Positions 35,695 to 44,617 of a DNA stretch of 64,000 nt are shown here, one piece after another. The first letter of the stretch is position 1. Each line of letters begins with the position of its first letter. A program made the position numbers and the translations under genes. The notes under the pieces were generated by a model. It saw nothing but the letters and a program-made list of their open reading frames with translations, made no database searches and had not been told where the DNA came from. The stretch is taken from NCBI RefSeq assembly GCF_019802125.1, contig NZ_JAHVHT010000001.1:1612001-1676000 (forward strand). Reading direction: 5' to 3'. This stretch comes from Tateyamaria omphalii. GTDB taxonomy: Bacteria; Pseudomonadota; Alphaproteobacteria; Rhodobacterales; Rhodobacteraceae.

Positions 35695-36132
35695 TCAAGC
35701 TGTGGCGACATCCATGTAGACATCGCAGATATTCAGGGAAGAGTCTTTGGCCATGAACCGGTAGACCTCGCGCGCCCATCCGGTGCGGGTCAGGCCCTGC
35801 GCCTCGACCTCTGCCGAGAGCGCCTGGTAGACGCGCGGCAGCGTGTCGAAGGCGCCGTGATGGCGCACGTGCAGCGCCCGCGTTTCGGCCACATCGAACA
35901 TTGTGAACCCCGGCAGGCGCTTGGGCAGGCTGACCCCGATCCGTATCTCCATATCATCCCCGTCTACCCGGTAGAGCGCCGTCTGCGGCCCAGCAAAGAA
36001 GATACCCGCCTGCCCCAACGCCGAATCCATCCGTCCGAACACATCCGGGATCAACTGGAAGCGTTTGGCAAATGGCAGGGTGTCGATCACACCGCCCAGC
36101 ATCTGCGCCGGGAGGGTGACCAGATCAGCCAT
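35695..36132 (-). CDS. GyrI-like / effector-binding domain protein
   Basis: A 145-residue protein resembling the GyrI-like (AraC effector-binding) fold: alternating strands with TRALHVRHHGAFDTLPRVYQAL and a C-terminal EVYRF...DVYMDVA. Such domains bind small hydrophobic molecules or act as independent ligand-binding proteins. Its start overlaps the fabD stop by 8 bases and fabG follows 15 bases later, so it is embedded in the fatty-acid operon. A role in binding a lipid-related ligand is only a guess. Confidence 0.7.
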   Translation of the reverse strand: MADLVTLPAQMLGGVIDTLPFAKRFQLIPDVFGRMDSALGQAGIFFAGPQTALYRVDGDDMEIRIGVSLPKRLPGFTMFDVAETRALHVRHHGAFDTLPRVYQALSAEVEAQGLTRTGWAREVYRFMAKDSSLNICDVYMDVATA

Positions 36133-37057
36133 CCAGTGCGGCCTTTACATCGTCCGGCGTGCCCACGGCGCGCGTGGCGATGGAGCGATCAATGCGTCGG
36201 ATCATCCCTGACAGCGCCTTGCCCGCGCCGACTTCCCAGATCTCGGTCACGCCCTCGGCAGCCATGTACATGACGCTTTCGCGCCAACGGACCGAGCCGG
36301 TGACCTGATCGACCAGATGGCGGCGCACGAGCGTGGCACTTTGGCAGCTCTGGGCCGTGACGTTGGGGATCACAGGCACGGCGGGGTCATTGATGTCCAC
36401 ATGGCTCAGCGCTTCGGCCATCACCGCGGCGGCGGGCTCCATCAGGCTGCAATGGAACGGGGCGGAGACCGGCAGCATCACGGCGCGCTTGGCACCCTTG
36501 GTCTTTGCGATCTCGACGGCGCGCTCGACGGCACCCTTGTGGCCCGAGACCACGACCTGGCTGGGGTCATTGTCATTGGCGGCCTGGCAAACCTCACCAC
36601 CAGCAGCTTCGGTCGCCACCTCGGTCGCGGTTTCGAAATCGAGACCCAGAAGTGCCGCCATGGCGCCGACGCCCACCGGCACTGCCTCTTGCATGGCTTT
36701 GCCGCGCGTCCGCAGCAGTCGAGCCGTATCAGCCACACTGAGCGCTCCGGCGGCGCAGAGTGCGGAGTATTCACCCAAGGAATGGCCGGCCACGAAGCTG
36801 GCCTTGTTGATCGTGATCCCTTCAGCCTCGAGCGCGCGCATCGCGGCGATGGATGTGGCCATCAGAGCAGGTTGCGCATTCTGGGTCAGGGTCAGCGTAT
36901 CCTGCTCCCCCTCCCAGATCAGCGCGCTCAGCTTCTCGCCCAGCGCCTCGTCCACTTCGTCGAACACAGCCTGCGCTGCGGGATAGGTCTCGGCCAATAG
37001 CTTGCCCATGCCCACCGTTTGGGCGCCCTGCCCCGGAAATACGAACGCCACACTCAT
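36125..37057 (-). CDS. fabD: Malonyl-CoA:ACP transacylase
   Basis: A 310-residue enzyme that charges acyl carrier protein with malonate. The active-site serine is S93 in GHSLGEYSAL, with the histidine in SAPFHCSLM; GQGAQTVGMG is the N-terminal signature. ATG 37057 gives the standard start; the frame stays open far upstream on this strand but that part is antisense to the b561 gene. It heads the fab run and diverges from the cytochrome gene. Confidence 0.97.
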   Translation of the reverse strand: MSVAFVFPGQGAQTVGMGKLLAETYPAAQAVFDEVDEALGEKLSALIWEGEQDTLTLTQNAQPALMATSIAAMRALEAEGITINKASFVAGHSLGEYSALCAAGALSVADTARLLRTRGKAMQEAVPVGVGAMAALLGLDFETATEVATEAAGGEVCQAANDNDPSQVVVSGHKGAVERAVEIAKTKGAKRAVMLPVSAPFHCSLMEPAAAVMAEALSHVDINDPAVPVIPNVTAQSCQSATLVRRHLVDQVTGSVRWRESVMYMAAEGVTEIWEVGAGKALSGMIRRIDRSIATRAVGTPDDVKAALDG

Positions 37058-37231
37058 GGCCTGCCCCCCTGTTTTTAGGTCCTGCTCCCCGCCGGGTGTA
37101 ATGGCAGTGCCCGTGCCAGACAAGAGAGTGACGCACGGCACATGTGCGCCAATCGCAGGTTGTTCTATTGCGCGAATGCATAACATTGGCACCAAAGGTG
37201 TTACACCGATACACACGCTCGGAGACCGCAC

Positions 37232-38458
37232 ATGGCCCTCGCCAATACCGCTGACCGCTACGGCAGCCTGACCAAGACCTTCCACTGGCTGACCGCCCTT
37301 CTGATCATCACGCTGATCCCGCTCGGACTTGTCGCCAACAACATGGCCTACCAAATCCAGGCCACCACCGCACCGGCAGATGAATTGATCGCACGCGCGG
37401 CGTGGCTCTTCAGCTTGCACAAGACGTTGGGGATCGCTGTCTTCTTCGTCGCATTGGCGCGCATTGGCTGGGCGCTGAGCCAGCCCAAGCCCGGCCTGCT
37501 GCATCCCGACCGCAAGATGGAAAGCCTCGCGGCGGAGACGGTGCACTGGCTGCTGTACGGGAGCCTCGTGGTCGTGCCCCTGTCGGGCTGGATCCACCAT
37601 GCAGCCGCCAGCGGCTTCGCCCCGATCTGGTGGCCGCTTGGCCAGAACCTGCCGCTGGTCCCAAAATCCGAAGCGCTGGCCGGTGCCATGGCTGGCGCGC
37701 ATTGGGTGCTGACCAAAGTGCTGGCCGGAGCCCTGCTTCTTCACATCGCCGGGGCCCTCAAACACCACATCATCGACAAGGACGCGACCCTGAAACGTAT
37801 GTGGTTCGGCAAGACGGACGTGCCCGCCACAGCGCACGAACACAAACACGCCGCCCCGGTCACCGCGGCTCTCGCCCTCTGGGTCCTGGCCCTGTCAGGT
37901 GGCGCTGCGCTCGGCGTCTATGCGCCACATGGGGACGTGGTGGCAGCTGCCGAACTGGAGGAGGTGCAATCCGACTGGCAGGTACAGGACGGCACGCTCG
38001 GCATCACGGTTACGCAACTGGGCTCTGAGGTCGAAGGGCAGTTCGCCGACTGGACAGCTGCGATCAGCTTCGACGAAACGGTCGAAAACGGCACTGCCGG
38101 CACGGTCCAGGTGACTGTGTCGATCGGCTCCCTCACCCTCGGCTCTGTCACTGATCAGGCGATGGGCCCCGATTTCTTCAACGCGACGGATTTCCCGACC
38201 GCAACCTACACGGCCGACATCGTCCCGGTCGTCGACGGTTACGAAGCGCAAGGTAACTTGACGATCAAAGGGCAGTCCCTGCCGATCACCCTGCCCTTCG
38301 GGCTTTCCATTGACGGTGACACCGCCTCGATGACGGGCGGGCTGACACTTGACCGCCGCGACTTCAACATCGGCAAAACCATGGCCGACGAAAGCTCGCT
38401 TATGTTTGCAGTGGATGTGAACGTGTCGCTCAGCGCGACCCGCGCAACACCCGAGTGA
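37232..38458 (+). CDS. Cytochrome b561-YceI fusion protein
   Basis: 408 residues. Residues about 8-190 are a four-helix cytochrome b561 domain with histidines in FHWLTALL, LHKTLGIAV, TVHWLLYG and LHIAGALKHH that can hold two b haems. A fifth helix (about 212-232) leads to a periplasmic YceI lipocalin-like domain (about 240-405), which in relatives binds isoprenoid or quinone-like lipids. The fusion suggests electron transfer to or from a lipid-soluble carrier in the periplasm. A second, free YceI lies next door on the other strand. Confidence 0.9.
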   Translation: MALANTADRYGSLTKTFHWLTALLIITLIPLGLVANNMAYQIQATTAPADELIARAAWLFSLHKTLGIAVFFVALARIGWALSQPKPGLLHPDRKMESLAAETVHWLLYGSLVVVPLSGWIHHAAASGFAPIWWPLGQNLPLVPKSEALAGAMAGAHWVLTKVLAGALLLHIAGALKHHIIDKDATLKRMWFGKTDVPATAHEHKHAAPVTAALALWVLALSGGAALGVYAPHGDVVAAAELEEVQSDWQVQDGTLGITVTQLGSEVEGQFADWTAAISFDETVENGTAGTVQVTVSIGSLTLGSVTDQAMGPDFFNATDFPTATYTADIVPVVDGYEAQGNLTIKGQSLPITLPFGLSIDGDTASMTGGLTLDRRDFNIGKTMADESSLMFAVDVNVSLSATRATPE

Positions 38459-38524
38459 CGGAGGCAACCAAGCGCAGTCCCCATGTTTCTTCTGACCCAA
38501 AATACGACCGCCGGAGGCATATCC

Positions 38525-38550
38525 CAGAAGGGTCTGAAAAGGCCCTTCTG
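38525..38550 (+). other. Hairpin after the b561-YceI gene
   Basis: CAGAAGGG (38525-38532) and CCCTTCTG (38543-38550) form a perfect 8-bp stem. It is followed by AATAAAA rather than a T-run, so it is a weak terminator or an mRNA-end hairpin. Confidence 0.4.
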
Positions 38551-38598
38551 AATAAAATCACGTCGCGCCGCAGGCGCGTCACTGCAACGGCAGAGACG

Positions 38599-38630
38599 AA
38601 AAGGGCCGCGCGAACGGATCGCGCGGCCCT
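38599..38630 (-). terminator. Terminator of the free yceI gene
   Basis: AGGGCCGCGCGA (38602-38613) pairs perfectly with TCGCGCGGCCCT (38619-38630) around a 5-base loop. On the minus strand four T follow. It lies 24 bases after the yceI stop. Confidence 0.8.
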
Positions 38631-38653
38631 CGTGTTCTGTGAGTGGTGAAACC

Positions 38654-39223
38654 TTATTCGGCCTTTTCCGCCTCGATCGAGATCTGCACCTGAACCTCGT
38701 CGCTCACTGCGGGGGCAAAAGCACCGACACCGAAATCCGAACGCAGCAGCGTCGTGGTGGCGTTGAACCCGGCCCAGTCCTTCTGGTTGAGCGGGTTGGC
38801 GCCCGCCTGGTTCAGCGTTGCGTCCAGAACGACCTCCTTGGTGACGTCATTCATGGTCAGATCACCGGTGATCTTCGCCGTACCCTCGCCCGTCACTTCG
38901 ATGGCGGTGGAGGTAAAGGTTATCAGGTCCTCATCCGTAGCGCCAAAGAAGTCGTCCGACATGAAGTGTCCGTCGCGCTGCTCCCAACCGGTGAACATAG
39001 ACTTGGTGGGCATCGACACGGTCACGCTCGAATTTGCGGGGTTTTCCTGGTCGAACATGATTTCGCCTTCAAAGCCCGAGAACATACCCCAGGTCGTCGA
39101 GAAGCCGAGGTGGTTGTAGGAGAACAGCACCTGGCTGTGGCTCGAATCGAGCGTGTAGCGCTCGGCCGCCGCGGCGAGGGATGCTGATGCGGCAAGCGCA
39201 GTAGCGAGGAGAAGAGATTTCAT
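38654..39223 (-). CDS. Periplasmic YceI-family lipid-binding protein
   Basis: A 189-residue protein with a clear signal peptide (MKSLLLATALAASASLAAAA) and the lipocalin-like YceI barrel. Signature parts are YTLDSSHSQVLFSYNHLGFS near the start and DLTMNDVTKEVVLDATLN in the middle. YceI proteins bind polyisoprenoids in the periplasm. ATG 39223 fits the signal peptide. It faces the b561-YceI fusion gene convergently, so two YceI domains are encoded side by side. Confidence 0.93.
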   Translation of the reverse strand: MKSLLLATALAASASLAAAAERYTLDSSHSQVLFSYNHLGFSTTWGMFSGFEGEIMFDQENPANSSVTVSMPTKSMFTGWEQRDGHFMSDDFFGATDEDLITFTSTAIEVTGEGTAKITGDLTMNDVTKEVVLDATLNQAGANPLNQKDWAGFNATTTLLRSDFGVGAFAPAVSDEVQVQISIEAEKAE

Positions 39224-39356
39224 GGGACGTGCTCCGCAAGAGTTTCTGTGTGAGAACAAAATGTCGCAGATCGGCGCGGAGACAACTGCACATCGCTCAA
39301 CAGATCGTGCGCATGGCTGAACATCGCCCATGCGCATAAAGCACAGCCCTGAAGTG

Positions 39357-39842
39357 TTAGAGTTTTCCGGCGTCGCGCAAAGCGCCGAGCATGCTGCGGC
39401 GCACGTCGGGGTCGGTCAACGACACCTCGGCAAGCACGTCGTCATCTGCGGATTTGAGCTGCACCGCATTGTCGCGCAGTTCTGCCTTGCTCAGATCGCA
39501 GATCGGGGCCCGGCCCGCGACCTTCCGATGACGGCCCCTTCCGGTGAGGGTGCGCACTTCCCGGCGCACCAGGTCGATCTCGACCTCAAAAGTATCATTC
39601 GCGCGGTCTTCCTGCAGGATCATGAAGCCGGCAAGGCACAGAACAAGCGACACGGCGAGCTTCATCGCGACAAGATCTGCACCGGCATGGGCGGTCGGCT
39701 CCAGCCAGACCCAGATGCCCGCGAGCGTCAGAGTTACCCCGGCGGCGCGTGTGACGAAATGTGCAACGGCGTCCATGTTCACTCCGGCGCGTGGCGCGTC
39801 GGATCTGCTGGTGTCTGTCGTGGCGTCGAAAGTGGCAGTCAT
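39357..39842 (-). CDS. Small two-helix membrane protein of unknown function
   Basis: A 161-residue protein. Two hydrophobic helices (about 28-46, VTLTLAGIWVWLEP region, and 55-73, LAVSLVLCLAGFMIL) precede a soluble C-terminal half with many charged residues (DTFEVEIDLVRREVRTLTG). The latter resembles small domains of roseobacter-conserved hypothetical proteins, but no named family is recognised. ATG 39842 was chosen because the frame upstream is arginine/proline-rich and improbable. Same strand as yceI. Confidence 0.6.
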   Translation of the reverse strand: MTATFDATTDTSRSDAPRAGVNMDAVAHFVTRAAGVTLTLAGIWVWLEPTAHAGADLVAMKLAVSLVLCLAGFMILQEDRANDTFEVEIDLVRREVRTLTGRGRHRKVAGRAPICDLSKAELRDNAVQLKSADDDVLAEVSLTDPDVRRSMLGALRDAGKL

Positions 39843-39947
39843 GGCAGTGCTCCCAAGGTTGGTCGCACTTTTTCTGTTCGCAAAAGGTGACAAAATTGCG
39901 GCCCCTCCAAGGAAAGGCCGTGGACACGGCCGATCACCAATCCGCCC

Positions 39948-39975
39948 TTGCACCGCAGGCCCAACGGTGTATACG
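39948..39975 (+). promoter_or_regulatory. Candidate rpsF operon promoter
   Basis: -35 TTGCAC (39948-39953), 16-base spacer, -10 TATACG (39970-39975). Transcription would begin near 39982, leaving a leader of about 100 bases before rpsF, long enough for ribosomal-protein autoregulation. The leader structure was not resolved. Confidence 0.45.
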
Positions 39976-40082
39976 GGCGCATCCCTGCAAACCCGTTTTG
40001 CCGCGCAGTCTCTCGTGACCGTCCCGCAGGGCCTTGATGGACCGGTCTATGAAATGCGCCTTGATAGAAGTGGAGACTATCC

Positions 40083-40436
40083 ATGCCTCTTTATGAGCAT
40101 GTGATGATTGCCCGTCAGGACCTGTCGAACACGCAGGCCGAGGGTCTCATCGAACATTTTGGCACCGTCCTGTCGGACAATGGCGGCACCCTCGTGGACA
40201 ACGAGTACTGGGGTGTGAAGACCATGGCCTACAAGATCAACAAGAACCGCAAGGGCCACTACGCCTATATGCGCACCGATGCTCCGGCCACCGCCGTGCA
40301 GGAGATGGAGCGCCTGATGCGCCTGCATGACGATGTCATGCGCGTTCTGACGATCAAGGTGGACGAGCACGCCGAAGGCCCCTCGATCCAGATGCAGAAA
40401 CGTGACGAACGCGACAGCCGTCGCGAGCGCCGCTAA
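40083..40436 (+). CDS. rpsF: Ribosomal protein bS6
   Basis: A 117-residue protein of the 30S subunit that pairs with bS18. It begins MPLYEHVMIARQDLS, and has the family segments YWGVKTMAYKINKNRKGHY and ending with a charged RRERR tail. It is first in the conserved rpsF-rpsR-rplI operon with 17 bases to rpsR. GTGGAG is the ribosome binding site region. Confidence 0.97.
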   Translation: MPLYEHVMIARQDLSNTQAEGLIEHFGTVLSDNGGTLVDNEYWGVKTMAYKINKNRKGHYAYMRTDAPATAVQEMERLMRLHDDVMRVLTIKVDEHAEGPSIQMQKRDERDSRRERR

Positions 40437-40453
40437 GGAAAGGGAGCTAAACC

Positions 40454-40681
40454 ATGGCCGCAAAACCATTTTTCCGCCGTCGTAAAGTGTGCCCCTTCTC
40501 GGGCGAGAACGCACCCAAGATCGACTACAAGGACACGCGTCTGCTGCAACGCTACATCTCTGAGCGTGGCAAGATCGTGCCTTCGCGCATCACCGCCGTA
40601 TCGGCCAAGAAGCAACGCGAGCTGGCCCGTGCCATCAAGCGCGCCCGTTTCCTGGCGCTGCTGCCCTACGCCGTGAAATAA
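40454..40681 (+). CDS. rpsR: Ribosomal protein bS18
   Basis: A 75-residue basic protein of the 30S platform. Signature: [20 protein letters not shown] at the start, [20 protein letters not shown] and a lysine/arginine-rich end. Normal length. Preceded by AAGGGAG-type binding site and followed by rplI after 12 bases. Confidence 0.98.
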   Translation: MAAKPFFRRRKVCPFSGENAPKIDYKDTRLLQRYISERGKIVPSRITAVSAKKQRELARAIKRARFLALLPYAVK

Positions 40682-40693
40682 GGAGCGACTGAC

Positions 40694-41335
40694 ATGCAAG
40701 TTATCCTTCTCGAACGTGTGGCCAAGCTGGGCCAGATGGGCGACGTCGTTGACGTGAAGCCCGGGTATGCCCGCAACTACCTGCTGCTGCAGAAGAAAGC
40801 GCTGGTCGCGTCTGAGGCGAACATCGCAGACTTTGAGGCGCAGAAAGCACAGCTGGAAGCCCGCAACCTCGAAACCAAGAAAGAAGCTGAGACCCTCGGT
40901 GAAAAGCTGGACGGCCAGCAGTTCATCGTGATTCGCCAAGCCTCCGACGGTGGGAACCTCTATGGCTCCGTCACGCCGCGTGATGCCGCTGACGTGGCAA
41001 CTGCCGAAGGCTTCACCGTGGACCGCAAGCAGGTTGTGATCCCCAACCCGATCAAGGAACTGGGCCTGCACGACGTGCACGTGACCCTGCACCCTGAAGT
41101 GGACGTGGTCATCAAGCTGAACGTGGCCCGCTCGGAAGAAGAAGCCGAGCTGCAAGCCTCGGGCAAGTCGATCCAGGAGCTGGCCGCCGAAGAGGAAGCC
41201 GCTGCAGAGTTCGAAATCCAGGAGCTGTTCGACGACATCGGTGCTGCCGCATCCGACGACGAAGAGCTGGCCGAGACCGCTGGCATTGCCACCGAAGAGG
41301 CCCCTGCCGAAGGCGACGAAGAGCCAAAGGCCTGA
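40694..41335 (+). CDS. rplI: Ribosomal protein bL9 with long acidic tail
   Basis: A 213-residue bL9. The first about 150 residues are the usual two-domain protein ([32 protein letters not shown]). A C-terminal extension of about 60 residues is very acidic ([16 protein letters not shown], ending GDEEPKA), longer than the common 147-150-residue form. Acidic tails are frequent in Rhodobacteraceae bL9. It is the last gene of the operon and is followed by a terminator. Confidence 0.97.
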   Translation: MQVILLERVAKLGQMGDVVDVKPGYARNYLLLQKKALVASEANIADFEAQKAQLEARNLETKKEAETLGEKLDGQQFIVIRQASDGGNLYGSVTPRDAADVATAEGFTVDRKQVVIPNPIKELGLHDVHVTLHPEVDVVIKLNVARSEEEAELQASGKSIQELAAEEEAAAEFEIQELFDDIGAAASDDEELAETAGIATEEAPAEGDEEPKA

Positions 41336-41362
41336 TCGAGCCCTCTTTACAAGCATTTGAAG

Positions 41363-41387
41363 CCGCGCCCATCCGGGCGCGGTTTTT
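41363..41387 (+). terminator. Terminator of the rpsF-rpsR-rplI operon
   Basis: CCGCGCCC (41363-41370) pairs with GGGCGCGG (41375-41382) over a 4-base loop, followed by TTTTT. Confidence 0.9.
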
Positions 41388-41438
41388 CTTTGCCGATGCG
41401 GTTTGACCTTTGTGGGTCCCACCGCCAGTCTGCGCCAC

Positions 41439-42002
41439 ATGACACGATACCTCGGCCTTTGCCTCTTTCTCGCTGCGGCCTGTGATGCCCTGCCCCCTGA
41501 TGTAAATGTGGCCGACATCGTGATGGATCCGCGGCCCATCCCGCAAACAGCCACCGAAGTCGCCTTTGCCACCGACCTGTTCAACGAATTGCAGGTGCGG
41601 TCGATTGACGAAGGGCGCGAGTATTGCGGCTTGATCGGGATTGATGCGTCGGGCGACTACGTGGCGACCACCGCGCGGCGCGGGGACGCGGTAAGCTGTC
41701 TTCCACCACAAAGTGCGGGCCGCAATGTCACTGTGTTGGCGTCCTACCACACCCACGCGGCCTATGACCCGGAATACCTGACCGAAGTGCCGTCCTTTGA
41801 CGACATGCGCACCGATATCGAGGACGGCACCGATGGATACATCGCCACGCCCGGTGGGCGTCTGTGGTACATAGATGCCCGCGCCCAAGAGGCGCGACTG
41901 ATCTGTGGCGCCGGGTGTCTTGTGAGCGATGTCCGCTTCGAAGAGGACCCGGACTTTCCGGTGCGGAACCGTTACACGCTTTATGATCTGAGTGCGTTCT
42001 GA
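41439..42002 (+). CDS. DUF4329-type lipoprotein
   Basis: A 187-residue protein with a lipoprotein signal: MTRYLGLCLFLAAAC, lipobox LAAAC. The mature part has the DUF4329 pattern, including REYCGLIGID and SYHTHAAYDPEYL followed by PSFDDM. The H-T-H...D arrangement resembles the metal site of JAB/JAMM-like domains, so a hydrolase or deaminase activity is possible but unproven. ATG 41439 was preferred over an in-frame TTG upstream because it gives the lipoprotein signal. Convergent with the RidA-like gene. Confidence 0.75.
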   Translation: MTRYLGLCLFLAAACDALPPDVNVADIVMDPRPIPQTATEVAFATDLFNELQVRSIDEGREYCGLIGIDASGDYVATTARRGDAVSCLPPQSAGRNVTVLASYHTHAAYDPEYLTEVPSFDDMRTDIEDGTDGYIATPGGRLWYIDARAQEARLICGAGCLVSDVRFEEDPDFPVRNRYTLYDLSAF

Positions 42003-42003
42003 C

Positions 42004-42423
42004 TTAGCCTGAAGTCTCCTCGGGCAAATGCACCACCATCTCGACTTCTATCTTGAGCTCCGGCATCGCGAGGGCGGCAACACCGATCCCGGTTACGCTC
42101 GGCCGTGCTCCCTGCAGGAACGCCGTGAGAGGTGGCATGGCGACCGACATCGCTCCGTCATCAAGGTCCGTCATGTAGATGCGCATCTGGGCTATGTCGT
42201 GCGGTGTCGCCGAAAGAGCCGCAAGCGCGTGGTTCAAGTTGTCGATGACCTGTGCAACCTGCCCGTCAAGCGATGACGGTGTCCCGCTTCCGTCAGCGGA
42301 CAGGGCGACCTGACCAGACACGAAGGCCAGCCTGCCCGGACCGGCGATCGAGATTTGCGAATAGCCGAGGTCACTGGGATCCGGCAGCGTCTCAGGGTTC
42401 AGACGCGTGAGCGATGGGGCCAT
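42004..42423 (-). CDS. RidA-family protein, atypical
   Basis: A 139-residue member of the YjgF/RidA family. It shows GRLAFVSGQVALSADGSG, IDNLNHALAALSATPHDIAQ and the C-terminal ELKIEVEMVVHL. RidA proteins hydrolyse reactive imines, using an arginine near the end. Aligned by hand, the matching position here is a threonine (PSVTGIGV), so it probably belongs to a branch without classical imine deaminase activity. ATG 42423 gives the usual length. Confidence 0.85.
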   Translation of the reverse strand: MAPSLTRLNPETLPDPSDLGYSQISIAGPGRLAFVSGQVALSADGSGTPSSLDGQVAQVIDNLNHALAALSATPHDIAQMRIYMTDLDDGAMSVAMPPLTAFLQGARPSVTGIGVAALAMPELKIEVEMVVHLPEETSG

Positions 42424-42524
42424 GTGCTGTCCTTTCGTAGTAAACACATGACCGAGATAGGCGCGCATCCACCTGTGCAACAGACGCAGCACATGGGCCT
42501 GCAAAATGCCGCCAATCCGGACCC

Positions 42525-42555
42525 AAAAGAAAAGGGCCGCACCAGTGGCGCGGCC
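42525..42555 (-). terminator. Terminator after tig
   Basis: On the minus strand GGCCGCGCC (47-55 of this stretch, 42547-42555) pairs with GGTGCGGCC (42535-42543) with one wobble and a 3-base loop. A T-rich tract (CTTTTCTTTT) follows. Confidence 0.75.
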
Positions 42556-42582
42556 TTATCCAATAGCATCTGAGAGAACAGC

Positions 42583-43920
42583 TTAGCTGTCTTCTTCTTC
42601 CAGTGCTTCGACGGCCTTTTGCAGATCGTCCTTGCTGACCTCTTTGTCGCTCACAGTGGCGTTTTCGACAATGTGGTCCACCACTTTGTCCTCGAACAGG
42701 GGCGCGCGCAGTTGCTGTTGCATCTGGGCGTTTTGCTGAACGAATTCAAAGAACTGGCGTTCCTGACCGGGGTACTGGCGCGCTTGTTGCATGATCGCCT
42801 GGCTCATCTCGGCGTCGGTCACTTCGACCTCTGCCTTCTGACCCAGTTCGGCCAGCAGAAGGCCCAAGCGCACGCGGCGCTCGGCCAGGCTGTTGTGCTC
42901 GTCCGTGGGCTCGATCTCGGGGTGATCGTGCCCTTCGACGTCCGGGTTTTCCTCGTGCCACAGCTGGTGGGCGATCTGCTTGGCTTCGGCTTCCACCAGC
43001 GAGGGCGGCAGGTCGAACTTGACGAGGTCGTCCAGCTGGTCCAGCAGCGCGCGCTTCATCACGGCGCGGGCGGCACCGGAATATTCGCTTTCCAGTTGCT
43101 CGGAGATGCGAGATTTCAGGCCGTCCAGGTCCTCCGCCCCGTATTTCTTGGCAAGCTCATCGTCGATCTCGGCGGCGACCGGCTTTTTCACCTCTTTGAT
43201 GGTGCAGTCAAAGACAGCCTCTTTGCCTTTGAGGTTCTCGGCCTGGTAGTCTTCGGGGAATGTGACCGTAACGGCCTTTTCCTCACCTGCAACCGCGCCG
43301 ACAAGCTGATCCTCGAAGCCGGGGATGAAGCTGTTGGAGCCCAGTACAAGCGGGTAGTCCTCGGCCGAGCCGCCTTCGAACGCCTCTCCGTCCACCTTGC
43401 CGACAAAGTTCATGACAACCTGATCGCCGTCCTTGGCCTTGGCGCCCTTCTTGCGGGCTTTGAAGTCCTGCGCGTTTTCCGCAAGCGACCCAAGGGTTTC
43501 TTCGACAGCGGCGTCGTCGGCTTTCACAACCAGACGCTCAAGCGACACCTTGCCCAGATCAACCTCGGGGATCTCGGGCAGCGCCTCGTAGGACATCTCG
43601 ACGTGTACGTCATCGCCCTCTTTCCAGTCCTCGTTGGTCATCTTGACCTCGGGCTGCATGGCAGGGCGGTCGCCGCTGTCCTCGAAATGCTTGTTCATGG
43701 CGCCATCGATGCTTTCCTGCATCGCTTCGCCCATCAGACGCTGGCCGAACTGCTTTTTCAGCAGTGCCATCGGCACCTTGCCCTTGCGAAAGCCCTTCAT
43801 CTCGACATCGGGCTGCGCCTCGGTCAGCTTTTCGTTGACCTTGTCGTCCAGCTCGGCGGCGGTCACGGTGATGGCGTAACCGCGTTTCAGCCCTTCGTTC
43901 AGCGTCTCGGTGACCTGCAT
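42583..43920 (-). CDS. tig: Trigger factor
   Basis: A 445-residue ribosome-bound chaperone. Its N-terminal ribosome-binding domain has the signature GFRKGKVP, the FKBP-type isomerase domain lies at about 160-245 ([20 protein letters not shown]), and the helical C-terminal domain follows. ATG 43920 gives the standard start [17 protein letters not shown]; the frame upstream is not coding. A 7-bp hairpin lies 21 bases before the start. It diverges from the response-regulator gene. Confidence 0.97.
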   Translation of the reverse strand: MQVTETLNEGLKRGYAITVTAAELDDKVNEKLTEAQPDVEMKGFRKGKVPMALLKKQFGQRLMGEAMQESIDGAMNKHFEDSGDRPAMQPEVKMTNEDWKEGDDVHVEMSYEALPEIPEVDLGKVSLERLVVKADDAAVEETLGSLAENAQDFKARKKGAKAKDGDQVVMNFVGKVDGEAFEGGSAEDYPLVLGSNSFIPGFEDQLVGAVAGEEKAVTVTFPEDYQAENLKGKEAVFDCTIKEVKKPVAAEIDDELAKKYGAEDLDGLKSRISEQLESEYSGAARAVMKRALLDQLDDLVKFDLPPSLVEAEAKQIAHQLWHEENPDVEGHDHPEIEPTDEHNSLAERRVRLGLLLAELGQKAEVEVTDAEMSQAIMQQARQYPGQERQFFEFVQQNAQMQQQLRAPLFEDKVVDHIVENATVSDKEVSKDDLQKAVEALEEEDS

Positions 43921-43940
43921 GTGTGCTCCCATAGCATTAA

Positions 43941-43959
43941 AGCCCCCTGAGTGGGGGCT
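43941..43959 (-). promoter_or_regulatory. Leader hairpin before tig
   Basis: AGCCCCC (43941-43947) and GGGGGCT (43953-43959) form a 7-bp stem with a 5-base loop. On the minus strand it is followed by TTTAATG and ends about 20 bases before the tig ATG. It may influence translation start or attenuate. Confidence 0.4.
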
Positions 43960-44184
43960 GTTCGTAAATTCGCGCCCTTCTATGCAGCGTGAAGCCTGTG
44001 CGCAAGGGCTTTGGGCCGCTGGTTCCTGCAAATTTGCGGTGGTGACGATCGCCCCCGTCCGAACGGGATAAATAAACTGTCGCAGGGCGTTTTTTGCAAA
44101 GGTATGGTGGGTCAGTAATTTATTTGCTAACATTATGTTCTAGCGCCCTTTGGACGGTGCGCCCCGTCGGTCAGGACACGTACA

Positions 44185-44568
44185 ATGCAACAGCAAAAGA
44201 AAGTACTCCTGGTCGAGGATGATCAGTTCAGTCGCTTCATGATGAAGGAAGTGATTGATATGCTTGGTGTCGGTGTCGACATTGCTGAAAATGGCAAACA
44301 GGGGTGCGCTACGCTCGATGAACACCCGGAAGACTACGGTCTGGTGTTGATGGATCTGCACATGCCCGAAATGTCGGGCATAGATGCCGCGAATTACATT
44401 CGCACCCGCGTGCCGCCCAACGCCGTCCCGATCATTGCCGTGACCGCAGATGTGGATTTCCACGACAATGACGTGATCGAAAAGCTGGGAATGAACGGGT
44501 ATGCAAGCAAGCCTGTATCACCCGGGCATTTGATGGAATTGATCGATCAGTATTGCCACGTGCACTAA
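44185..44568 (+). CDS. Single-domain response regulator (CheY-like)
   Basis: A 127-residue receiver domain without an output domain. The acidic pocket is E11, D12 and D13, the phosphate acceptor D57 (LVLMDLHMPEMSG) and the conserved lysine K109 (YASKPVSP). It is likely phosphorylated by a histidine kinase, perhaps the one encoded downstream. It is first in a run of signalling genes, with the CheB-CheR fusion 49 bases later. Confidence 0.92.
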   Translation: MQQQKKVLLVEDDQFSRFMMKEVIDMLGVGVDIAENGKQGCATLDEHPEDYGLVLMDLHMPEMSGIDAANYIRTRVPPNAVPIIAVTADVDFHDNDVIEKLGMNGYASKPVSPGHLMELIDQYCHVH

Positions 44569-44617
44569 CCCAGCCATAGAGACCAGCGCATAGCCGCCAC
44601 GAATACCCGAGGACTTG

